This document shows positions 1 through 5,661 of a stretch of DNA of 15,964 bases, piece by piece. The notes under the pieces were generated by a model. The model saw only the letters and a list, made by a program, of their open reading frames with translations, had not been told where the DNA came from and ran no database searches. Both the position numbers and the translations under genes were made by a program. The stretch comes from JACNLN01 sp964626495 (GTDB taxonomy: Bacteria > Fidelibacterota > Marinisomatia > Marinisomatales > CAZVFT01): NCBI GenBank assembly GCA_964626495.1, contig CAZVFT010000059.1, positions 1 to 15,964 on the forward strand, in the 5' to 3' direction. The number at the start of each line of letters is the position of its first letter. Positions within the stretch are counted from its first letter, which is position 1.

Positions 1-23
1 TTGCTTACTCTACACAGGTTTGG

Positions 24-95
24 GAGTCTCGGTTATTTTCATATCTATCTAATTAACTGAGACTTATGATTTGCGAATAGTTAGAGACTTCTAAC
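24..95. repeat. two consecutive inverted repeats downstream of tRNA-Arg
   Basis: Two imperfect-to-perfect inverted repeats are seen directly. The first has 11-nt arms at 24-34-like positions beginning AGTCTCGG and TAACTGAGACT (about 25-35 with 54-64, one G:T pair) around an 18-nt AT-rich loop. The second is GTTAGA (80-85) and TCTAAC (90-95) around GACT. They lie beyond the terminator-like hairpin of tRNA-Arg and outside any convincing reading frame. They could be the 3' part of a regulatory RNA or the trailer of a gene beyond the window edge. No family is recognised. Confidence 0.4.
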
Positions 96-109
96 ACACT
101 TGAGAATAT

Positions 110-136
110 AAAAGATAAGCAGAGTTCTTATCTTTT
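110..136 (-). terminator. AT-rich terminator-like hairpin after tRNA-Arg
   Basis: Perfect 10-bp inverted repeat, AAAAGATAAG at 110-119 and CTTATCTTTT at 127-136, with a 7-nt loop. Read on the minus strand it begins 10 nt after the tRNA-Arg discriminator base, and its 3' arm ends in a CTTTTATATT run. Position and T-rich trail suit an intrinsic terminator for the tRNA, though the stem is poor in GC. The symmetry would let it act in both directions. Confidence 0.55.
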
Positions 137-146
137 CGTTGACTAG

Positions 147-220
147 TACCCCGGACAGGGCTCGAACCTGTAACCTACGGCTTAGAAGGCCGTTGCTCTA
201 TCCAGTTGAGCTACCGGGGC
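147..220 (-). tRNA. tRNA-Arg (anticodon TCT)
   Basis: On the minus strand this 74-nt sequence folds as a full cloverleaf. The acceptor stem GCCCCGG pairs with CCGGGGT (one terminal G:U), the D arm is GCTC/GAGC, and the anticodon stem ACGGC/GCCGT encloses the loop CTTCTAA with anticodon TCT. The T arm is ACAGG/CCTGT with the canonical TTCGAGC loop, and the discriminator is A. The CCA tail is not encoded. It decodes AGA (and AGG by wobble). Its 5' leader and first 12 nt are duplicated in tandem immediately upstream. Confidence 0.96.
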
Positions 221-382
221 ATTTCAAAAACGTTTGTTTTAGCTCGATAACCGAAGGTAGCGAAACTGCCTGTCCGCCAACCGGCGGAAGCTACCGGGGC
301 ATTTCAAAAACGTTTGTTTTAACTCGATAACCGAAGGTAGCGAAACCGCCTGTCCACCAACCGGCGGAAGCTACCAGGGCAT
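209..382. repeat. 80-bp tandem repeat containing the 5' end of the tRNA-Arg gene
   Basis: Positions 211-290 and 291-370 are direct copies with exactly 80-bp period and three mismatches (242/322, 267/347, 276/356), about 77/80 identity. A third partial copy of about 10 nt starts at 371. Each unit starts with the tRNA-Arg 5' terminus, so the 12-mer AGCTACCGGGGC of the gene (209-220) recurs at 289-300 and, with one change, at 369-380. The remaining 68 nt duplicate the tRNA leader. Each unit also contains a hairpin; in the first unit it is TCCGCC-AACC-GGCGGA (273-288), nested inside GGTAGC/GCTACC (256-261/289-294). No coding sequence is present. Confidence 0.9.
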
Positions 383-451
383 AAAACAAGAACCAAGTTC
401 CAAGATTCAGAAGAATAATATCTGTGGATCTCGAGTAGGATCAAGTGGGCA

Positions 452-772
452 CTAAGCTTTCACCACAACAACTGCCGAACCATAGACAAGAATCTCAGAT
501 GTGTTAGACATTACCATTGATGTGGTAAAGTGAATATCCGTGATAGCATTGGCTCCCAACACTTCGGCAGCTGATATCATCCGTCCTAAAGCTTCTTCCC
601 GTGACTCCGCCATCATGGCAGTGTATTCCTTAATTTCACCTCCTACAAGCGTCCGAAACATTGCCATGATATCCTTGCCCACATGCCGCGCTCGTATAGT
701 ATTACCCTTCACCAGACCTTTCACATCTGTGATGTGATACCCGGGAATTGTAGATGATGCAGTTAATATCAT
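452..772 (-). CDS. YbjQ/UPF0145 family protein
   Basis: A 106-residue protein spanning the whole YbjQ (UPF0145, DUF74-type 'heavy-metal-binding') fold. The N-terminal TASSTIPGYHI strand leads into the conserved stretch GNTIRARHVGKDI (about residues 24-36). It continues with a GGEIKEYTAMMAESREEAL helix (44-62) and a C-terminal core AEVLGANAI...YGSAVVVV. The family is small, cytosolic and oligomeric, and its biochemical role is unproven; the metal-binding name comes from annotation rather than strong data. The start ATG overlaps the stop of the upstream membrane-protein gene (ATGA), and an AAGGGGA sequence sits about 8 nt before it. Coupling to a small membrane protein suggests a shared envelope-linked role, which is inference. 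Confidence 0.9.
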   Translation of the reverse strand: MILTASSTIPGYHITDVKGLVKGNTIRARHVGKDIMAMFRTLVGGEIKEYTAMMAESREEALGRMISAAEVLGANAITDIHFTTSMVMSNTSEILVYGSAVVVVKA

Positions 773-984
773 TTCTCTATCCCCTTAAAAGGTTCTTTTT
801 TTGAATCACCAATCCGTTCACGAATCAATGAAATTAGTACCAGGATTCCTCCGATAATCAGTAATACCAGCCCCACCTTTATCCAGGGGGGAATGCCGGC
901 AATTACCTTAAAGATTTCATACAAAATATAAACAACCAAAACAACCAACCCTGCGATTGCAAAAATGATCCCTGTTGTTTTCAC
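769..984 (-). CDS. small two-helix membrane protein
   Basis: A 71-residue protein with two hydrophobic segments, about residues 5-27 and 35-54, separated by a short turn containing GIPPW, then a charged C-terminal tail (RERIGDSKKEPFKG). It has no recognisable catalytic motif and I cannot name a family. The chosen start is GTG at 984, because AAGGAG lies 7 nt upstream. Its stop overlaps the start of the YbjQ-family gene by 4 nt, and the unknown gene upstream ends 11 bp away, so the three genes look co-transcribed. It may anchor or partner the YbjQ-like protein, but only gene order supports that. Confidence 0.75.
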   Translation of the reverse strand: MKTTGIIFAIAGLVVLVVYILYEIFKVIAGIPPWIKVGLVLLIIGGILVLISLIRERIGDSKKEPFKGIEK

Positions 985-995
985 ACCAATTCTCC

Positions 996-1238
996 TTACT
1001 TTTTAGGTACAATAATCTCTTTTAACATCCTGCTGATTTCTTCTGGACTGAGAGCAATAGTTTCCCCATACAGATCCACCGTTGTATGTTGACCTCTCAT
1101 AACCATCATTCTTACTTCCCGCTGCAATGCAAGAGCAGAATCCATATCAAGATCAATATCTGCCAGATCTATTTTAGAAACATCAATACCTTCTTCTTCC
1201 AGGGGCTCAAGTATTTTTTTTAACAATTCTTTTTTCAT
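996..1238 (-). CDS. hypothetical acidic 80-aa protein
   Basis: I do not recognise this protein. It is short and acidic (an early run of EPLEEEG and alternating D/L residues around IDLADIDLDMD), predicted mostly helical, with a lysine-rich C-terminus. It has no signal peptide, membrane segment, cysteine pair or known motif. The ATG at 1238 is preferred; a GTG at 1253 would add five residues, and neither has a strong ribosome-binding site. A plausible promoter lies just upstream (1266-1294). It is the first gene of a three-gene cluster with the small membrane protein and the YbjQ-family gene. Confidence 0.6.
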   Translation of the reverse strand: MKKELLKKILEPLEEEGIDVSKIDLADIDLDMDSALALQREVRMMVMRGQHTTVDLYGETIALSPEEISRMLKEIIVPKK

Positions 1239-1265
1239 AATACTCAGGGTCACTATTGCTTTTCG

Positions 1266-1294
1266 ATACTATTTCAACAAATATACAGAAACAA
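1266..1294 (-). promoter_or_regulatory. putative sigma70-type promoter of the small-gene cluster
   Basis: On the minus strand TTGTTT (1294-1289) is separated by 17 nt from TAGTAT (1271-1266), a fair match to -35 and -10 hexamers at ideal spacing. Transcription would begin roughly 20 nt before the ATG at 1238. This is based only on sequence match in AT-rich DNA. Confidence 0.4.
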
Positions 1295-1513
1295 CCCTGT
1301 ATAAAAGTAATACATTTCTTTAAAATAATGCTATTAAAAGTGTAATTAAAACAGAATAGCTTAGAGGTTAATTAAATTCCAGCCAGATATCTTTATTAGC
1401 CTGACCTATTCATCAGTTTTTTGATTGTTGATGATACGATAATGGTACTTGAGTATGCTATCGTCAATAAAACGTAAATATGTAAAACGTAAAACATGAT
1501 TCTTTACATAATT

Positions 1514-1544
1514 ACCTGCCCGCCACTCACGGAGTGGGGCAGGT
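1514..1544. repeat. GC-rich palindrome of the CCTGCCC family
   Basis: A near-perfect hairpin: ACCTGCCC (1514-1521) pairs with GGGCAGGT (1537-1544), and CACTC (1524-1528) pairs with GAGTG (1532-1536) around an ACG loop, with a 2-nt bulge. Related sequence recurs at 7443-7475 and, with a longer loop, at 9931-10010. It stands out sharply from its AT-rich surroundings. On the minus strand it follows the TPR gene but has no T tract, so it is not a classical terminator. Confidence 0.8.
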
Positions 1545-1649
1545 GGGTGTTTTAAATAATTACTTACCAGCATAATTTTTCTATCCTCGCTTATTTATGT
1601 ACTTGAGACTAATATTATCTTTTTGATGAATAATATAGGATAGAAATAC

Positions 1650-3590
1650 TTAATCTTTTTCGTCACCGGGTTCAGGGACCTCTTCCGGTGCTGGAGGTTC
1701 AGGGAATTTGATGTTTTTTAATTCATTCATCCTATTGATAAAGGTTTGGCTTTCTGGGTCAATATTTCCTGCCTTGAGATAATATTCCTTTGCTCCGGCT
1801 CCATCTTCTATAGATACGCAAATATCACCTAAGAGGATATAAGAATCAAAATGATAATCATTCAGGGTCATACATTTCCCTAAAAGGACATCCCGGGCTT
1901 CTTCATAGCGTGTCAGGTGAACCAGGATTTGAGCCTTACTGAAATAAAAATACCAGTAGGGTGAATTGGTCAACGCAGAATTCACTTCGTTCAGAGCAGA
2001 TGTATAATCTTCCGATTCAATCAGGAATTTAATTTTATATATACGAGGTGCCATATATTCTGGAAAAATTTCCAGTGCCTGAGCAAAATACCGTTCAGCA
2101 GTAAATCCTTCTCCTTTTTTGTGGTATATTCTCCCCAGAAAGAACATCGGAGGACTAAAACCGCTGGATAATCGCAGTGCAATTTTATATTGTTTAATTG
2201 CTTCATCAAAATTATCCTCATTTTCGTAGTTAATACCATCAGCCAGAGAAACGAGTACTTTCTCTGATATATCATTTATAGTAGCTAAATATGAAATATA
2301 CCATAACTCAAAAATATATAGTAGATCCTCGTCAGTAACAGTCCTAAATGTTTCTTTGATATATTTAACAAATGTCTCCCGATCACTACTTGCCAGTTCA
2401 TTAAATGCCATAAAAATGTTGTGATAAGGTTGTTTTTCGAATTGTTTCTGATTTTCCAGATTCTCTATTGCGCTCGCGCTGAGAATATAGCTTTTATTCT
2501 TTATGTCTTCGTTGATCAGTTTGAGAACCTCCGTAAACTCAGCTAACCAATCCAATTCTTCAAGTTCTTGTTTCTTATTGGTATATTTGTCAATCAGAGC
2601 AAGATCGATTTCATTATATCCCTCAATCTTTTTAATATATTCAATGTCCAGAATCAGTTTAGCTAACAGGTCCACAAAGAGATCAAATTTGTAATCAATA
2701 TAATTACCAGTCTCAAAAATGGAGAGTTTCATCTCCCGGTAAGTCACGTTACTTTCAGAAATTCGATTGTTCAAATCTTCAATCAATTGATCAAATTTTT
2801 GTTGAGTCTCAAGCACAATCTCTCCTTTGAAATTGAAATAGGAGCTGAAATTCTGGCGAGCTAACGATAATTCCATAGAGAGCATTACCAATCTATCTAT
2901 TTTGCCCTTATCCAGGGATTTTTCTATTTCTTCACTGATTTCATTTAACTTATTCTCGTTTTCAGTGACATAATTATTTACTGCTTCTCTGTTAAGGCTA
3001 TCAGCCGTCTCATAAAAAGACAATGCTTTAACTCGTGGATCATCCACAAGAAAATTTTCCAGTGCTTGAAAAGCTTTTAGATATTCTTGTGTCTCAAAGG
3101 CTTCCTGGCCTTGTAGGAAAAATGGTTGGTATTCAACATATATCGGCCAGTATTCTTCGGGGATATTCATTAATTCGGTTTGCCCCAAATCGTTCTCAAA
3201 ATAAAAATAATCGGTGTAATCCAGATCATTTTTATTAAACGATAGTACAATTTTAGATATTATATCACCCTCCTGGATTGGGTTAAGGGATATATTAGGT
3301 ATAACATTACCCTCCTGCTTCAGTTGAATAGGTTTCACATTTTTATCAATATCTTTTTCAGTAAATGTCCAATTACCTATAGGGGAAAAACAAAAATAAA
3401 AATATAGAGAGCTGGCAATCAGATCAGATGAAATAGATTCATTCCCCTTCTCATCTGAAAAATAAATACGAATATTTAGATCACTACCAATCATTTTCTT
3501 TTGATATTTCAATTCTCCAGACTGACTAAACAGGCTAACCGCAAAAGTAAGAAAAAAAATACCCCCCAATAGTAATTTACTCTTGTTCAT
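1650..3590 (-). CDS. exported tetratricopeptide-repeat protein, function unknown
   Basis: A 646-residue protein. Residues 1-22 form a signal peptide (MNKSK, then a hydrophobic core ending near SLFSQ), with no lipobox cysteine, so periplasmic or surface location is likely. Residues 25-145 are probably beta-rich. Residues 150-430 are largely helical with coiled-coil-like stretches (200-290). Residues about 446-615 contain four to five TPR units (for example NYENEDNFDEAIKQYKIAL and HLTRYEEARDVLL). The tail is proline- and glutamate-rich (630-646). TPRs normally mediate protein contacts; no enzyme motif is seen. I chose ATG 3590 because AGGAG lies 5 nt upstream; a longer reading from 3614 would lack the site and spoil the signal peptide. 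It appears to be transcribed alone. Confidence 0.85.
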   Translation of the reverse strand: MNKSKLLLGGIFFLTFAVSLFSQSGELKYQKKMIGSDLNIRIYFSDEKGNESISSDLIASSLYFYFCFSPIGNWTFTEKDIDKNVKPIQLKQEGNVIPNISLNPIQEGDIISKIVLSFNKNDLDYTDYFYFENDLGQTELMNIPEEYWPIYVEYQPFFLQGQEAFETQEYLKAFQALENFLVDDPRVKALSFYETADSLNREAVNNYVTENENKLNEISEEIEKSLDKGKIDRLVMLSMELSLARQNFSSYFNFKGEIVLETQQKFDQLIEDLNNRISESNVTYREMKLSIFETGNYIDYKFDLFVDLLAKLILDIEYIKKIEGYNEIDLALIDKYTNKKQELEELDWLAEFTEVLKLINEDIKNKSYILSASAIENLENQKQFEKQPYHNIFMAFNELASSDRETFVKYIKETFRTVTDEDLLYIFELWYISYLATINDISEKVLVSLADGINYENEDNFDEAIKQYKIALRLSSGFSPPMFFLGRIYHKKGEGFTAERYFAQALEIFPEYMAPRIYKIKFLIESEDYTSALNEVNSALTNSPYWYFYFSKAQILVHLTRYEEARDVLLGKCMTLNDYHFDSYILLGDICVSIEDGAGAKEYYLKAGNIDPESQTFINRMNELKNIKFPEPPAPEEVPEPGDEKD

Positions 3591-3627
3591 TTTGTCTCCT
3601 CTGTTTTTAGTCATTTACTTTAACGTT

Positions 3628-3658
3628 AAAATGTAAAACAGTTATTTTACATTTTCAA
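3628..3658 (-). promoter_or_regulatory. putative promoter overlaid by an 11-bp perfect palindrome
   Basis: On the minus strand TTGAAA (3658-3653) and TACATT (3635-3630) are spaced by 17 nt, a reasonable promoter 39 nt before the TPR start codon. The same stretch is a perfect inverted repeat: AAAATGTAAAA (3628-3638) and TTTTACATTTT (3645-3655) around a 6-nt centre. A palindrome spanning the -35/-10 region is a typical arrangement for a repressor operator. The match is in AT-rich DNA, so function is inferred. Confidence 0.4.
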
Positions 3659-3783
3659 TTTTTTAAATTATGAAACAAATGAAACTTAAACACTTATATA
3701 CTATTCGTGAAGTCAATTGGTCATTTCGGTTTGTTCGATACGGTTCACTATTAAAGATTTAGTATCCCCCATTTTGGTATCCC

Positions 3784-3800
3784 CAAATGTCGCACATTTG
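3784..3800. repeat. short perfect inverted repeat
   Basis: CAAATGT (3784-3790) and ACATTTG (3794-3800) flank CGC. It lies about 110 bp upstream of tRNA-Pro and about 190 bp upstream of the TPR gene on the other strand. No T tract follows. It could be a protein-binding site or a chance palindrome. Confidence 0.35.
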
Positions 3801-3908
3801 ATTGTAAATGATTTCATTTGACTAATCCAAACAATCATTGATTGTAACATATTTATTTTTAAATTTGCCGACGGAAACCACCTTTTATCTTCGGTGTTAA
3901 AATAGTTT

Positions 3909-3984
3909 CGGGGTGTAGCGCAGTCTGGTTTAGCGCACCTGCTTTGGGAGCAGGGGGTCGGAGGTTCAAATCCTCTCACCCCGA
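3909..3984 (+). tRNA. tRNA-Pro (anticodon TGG)
   Basis: A 76-nt full cloverleaf. The acceptor CGGGGTG pairs with CACCCCG, the D arm is GCGC/GCGC, and the anticodon stem CCTGC/GCAGG encloses TTTGGGA with anticodon TGG. The T arm is GGAGG/CCTCT with loop TTCAAAT, and the discriminator is A. The C1:G72 pair is characteristic of bacterial tRNA-Pro. CCA is not encoded. tRNA-His begins one nucleotide after its end, so both are probably cut from one precursor. Confidence 0.96.
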
Positions 3985-3985
3985 C

Positions 3986-4060
3986 GGTGGGCGTAGCTCA
4001 GCAGGTTAGAGCACCTGGTTGTGGCCCAGGAGGTCGTGGGTTCAAGTCCCATCGCTCACC
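3986..4060 (+). tRNA. tRNA-His (anticodon GTG)
   Basis: Cloverleaf with acceptor GTGGGCG pairing with CGCTCAC (one G:U), anticodon stem CCTGG/CCAGG around TTGTGGC (anticodon GTG), and T arm with loop TTCAAGT. The extra G at -1 is encoded and faces discriminator C73, the identity pair of bacterial tRNA-His. CCA is not encoded. It sits directly behind tRNA-Pro. Confidence 0.96.
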
Positions 4061-4075
4061 CAGGTTGGTTATTAG

Positions 4076-4119
4076 TTACTGCCTGCCCTGTAATGAGCTT
4101 GCGAATGTACGGGGGGGGG
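4076..4119. repeat. degenerate CCTGCCC element with a 9-G run
   Basis: Just after tRNA-His, ATTAGTTACTGCCTGCCCTG resembles the left arm of the GC-rich palindromes elsewhere in the window, but the right arm is missing or decayed and ends in nine consecutive G residues (4111-4119). The rest of the 4061-4287 spacer is AT-rich and gene-free. Confidence 0.4.
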
Positions 4120-4287
4120 TAAATTGTTACTGTTTTTATCCCAGATACCAAACAATAACTTTATTGAAAGTGGAAATTCTTATGACACTATAAGTAAATT
4201 CCTTAACAACTCTATTAAATTTTAACATTTCTCGTTTCTTCATTTCTAAATTTGTAAATTTTAATTTAAACAGATTAATATTTATAC

Positions 4288-5661
4288 ATGCGAATACTTT
4301 CACGATATATCCTCAAGGAACTTTTATTCCCCTTTATTTATGCTTTGCTGGTTATCCTCTTTATCCTGTTTACTAACTTTCTTCTAAGAGCCATTGATCG
4401 GTTCTTGGGGAAGGGTCTCTCTTTTGGTGTCATTATTGAATATCTTTTTCTGAATATTGCATGGATATTAGCACTGGCAGTCCCTATGGCGGTTCTGGTG
4501 GCAGTACTGATGGCATTTGGGAGATTTTCTGAGGATAATGAAATCACGGCTCTTCGAGCGTCTGGAGTCAGTTTCAAAAACATCCTCTTGCCGGCTCTTG
4601 CTTTCAGCATTACTATCTCTGGCATTCTTATCTACTTCAACAATGCTGTACTTCCACATATGAATCATAAAGCTCGTATGCTCTCACGTGACATCTATCG
4701 GAAGCGCCCGGATATCAATATTGTACCGGGATATTTTATAGATGATCTTCCTCAGTACGGTCTGATCGTCCAGGGGAAAAAAGGTGACAGATTTCAAGAT
4801 GTAAAAATTTACAGTAAAGAAAATAGAAAATTTCGAACAATCATCAACGCAAATGAAGGTGAATTCTCCACCATTGAGGATGCCATCGTGGTAACACTTT
4901 ATAATGGCAACATTCACGAACTGGATGTACAGAATTATGAAAATTACCGTCGCATCTTGTTTGAAAAACACCAAATTATCGTTCCAGAAGACAATCTTTC
5001 CCTGCAGCGACGTGAGTCAGCTTCTCGCAGTGACAGGGAGATGACGGTGGCAATGATGAGGAAAAAAACCGCCACCTATCGTGAAAAATGTCAAACTGTC
5101 CTGAATCGTATCACCAAACATCTTGAGAAGAAATTCGCCATTTCAGCATCTCCGAAAGATTTTGAAGAAACAACAGTCCTTTTAGCCTGTCTTTCTGAAG
5201 AGTTCAAAATGGACTCTACACTGACAAAAGCCGAGCTGAGAAAAAAAGAACGAGCTATCACAACAACCAGACGACGATTGAAAGCTGATTTTCAGATACT
5301 GGAAGGATATAAAAAAAGTATCAATCGTTACGAGGTTGAAATCCATAAAAAATTCTCCATACCAATTGCCTGTATCGTCTTTGTCCTCGTTGGTACCCCC
5401 CTTGGTGTTATGGCGAAGAAAGGGGGTCTGGTAACGGCTGTATCTCTAAGTTTTGGGTTCTTCCTCATTTACTGGGCTTTTCTCATCGGGGGAGAAGAAT
5501 TGGCAGACCGTAATTTCCTTACTCCTGTTTTCGCTATGTGGTCACCTAATATCCTTCTGGGAGCCATTGGAATTTATCTTTCAGTCAGAACCGCAAAACA
5601 AAAGAAGTTTCTACGATTGCCATTCACAGAAATAATTAAGAAGAAAGGTGCGGACGAATGA
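4288..5661 (+). CDS. LptF/LptG (YjgP/YjgQ) family permease
   Basis: A 457-residue inner-membrane protein of the LPS-exporter permease family. LptF and LptG pair with the ATPase LptB to pull lipopolysaccharide from the inner membrane toward LptC. Three N-terminal helices are visible (about 12-34, 46-78, 98-118). The family signature FSEDNEITALRASGVS (80-95) is present. A periplasmic beta domain follows (about 140-235), then three C-terminal helices (about 356-376, 381-401, 413-434) entered by the conserved EIHKKFSIP and GTPLGV. Between the beta domain and helix 4 lies a charged helical insert (about 250-350), making it roughly 100 residues longer than E. coli LptF/G (about 360). I cannot decide LptF versus LptG. 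No partner permease is adjacent and no strong ribosome-binding site precedes the ATG. The next gene overlaps its stop by ATGA. Confidence 0.9.
   Translation: MRILSRYILKELLFPFIYALLVILFILFTNFLLRAIDRFLGKGLSFGVIIEYLFLNIAWILALAVPMAVLVAVLMAFGRFSEDNEITALRASGVSFKNILLPALAFSITISGILIYFNNAVLPHMNHKARMLSRDIYRKRPDINIVPGYFIDDLPQYGLIVQGKKGDRFQDVKIYSKENRKFRTIINANEGEFSTIEDAIVVTLYNGNIHELDVQNYENYRRILFEKHQIIVPEDNLSLQRRESASRSDREMTVAMMRKKTATYREKCQTVLNRITKHLEKKFAISASPKDFEETTVLLACLSEEFKMDSTLTKAELRKKERAITTTRRRLKADFQILEGYKKSINRYEVEIHKKFSIPIACIVFVLVGTPLGVMAKKGGLVTAVSLSFGFFLIYWAFLIGGEELADRNFLTPVFAMWSPNILLGAIGIYLSVRTAKQKKFLRLPFTEIIKKKGADE

Larger units (their letters stand above)
1254..1649. other. gene-free region between the TPR gene and the small-gene cluster
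   Basis: About 400 bp with no credible reading frame on either strand. It holds a candidate promoter for the small-gene cluster (1266-1294), an ATGTAAA/TTTACAT inverted repeat (1480-1486/1503-1509), a GC-rich palindrome (1514-1544), and TTTCTATCC/GGATAGAAA arms (1578-1586/1638-1646) flanking the end of the TPR gene. No classical T-tailed terminator for the TPR gene is visible. Confidence 0.7.
3591..3908. other. AT-rich intergenic region between TPR gene and tRNA pair
   Basis: About 320 bp with no gene. It contains the operator-like palindrome and putative promoter of the TPR gene, and a CAAATGT-CGC-ACATTTG inverted repeat at 3784-3800. A TAAAAT hexamer at 3898-3903, 5 nt before tRNA-Pro, could be its -10 element, but no convincing -35 partner is present. 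Confidence 0.6.

Noticed and set aside
139..330. 63-codon plus-strand frame at the tRNA-Arg locus
   Set aside because: It is the antisense of the tRNA plus the 80-bp repeat; the first 30 residues are simply a tRNA read in protein frame.
209..382. CRISPR array
   Set aside because: Only two and a fraction 80-bp copies with no alternating repeat-spacer pattern, and the unit includes tRNA sequence.
1514..1553. GC-rich hairpin followed by GTTTT on the plus strand as an intrinsic terminator
   Set aside because: No plus-strand gene reads into it, and on the minus strand it lacks a T tract; similar copies occur elsewhere, so repeat is the better call.
3713..4193. Frames of 88 and 68 codons across the tRNA-Pro/tRNA-His pair
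   Set aside because: Their protein-like starts are translations of the tRNA sequences on one strand or the other, with no ribosome-binding site.
4247..4254. Bacteroidota-type -7 box TAnnTTTG upstream of the permease gene
   Set aside because: TAAATTTG matches, but no -33 TTTG partner is present and the motif is frequent in AT-rich DNA; other genes here do not show it.
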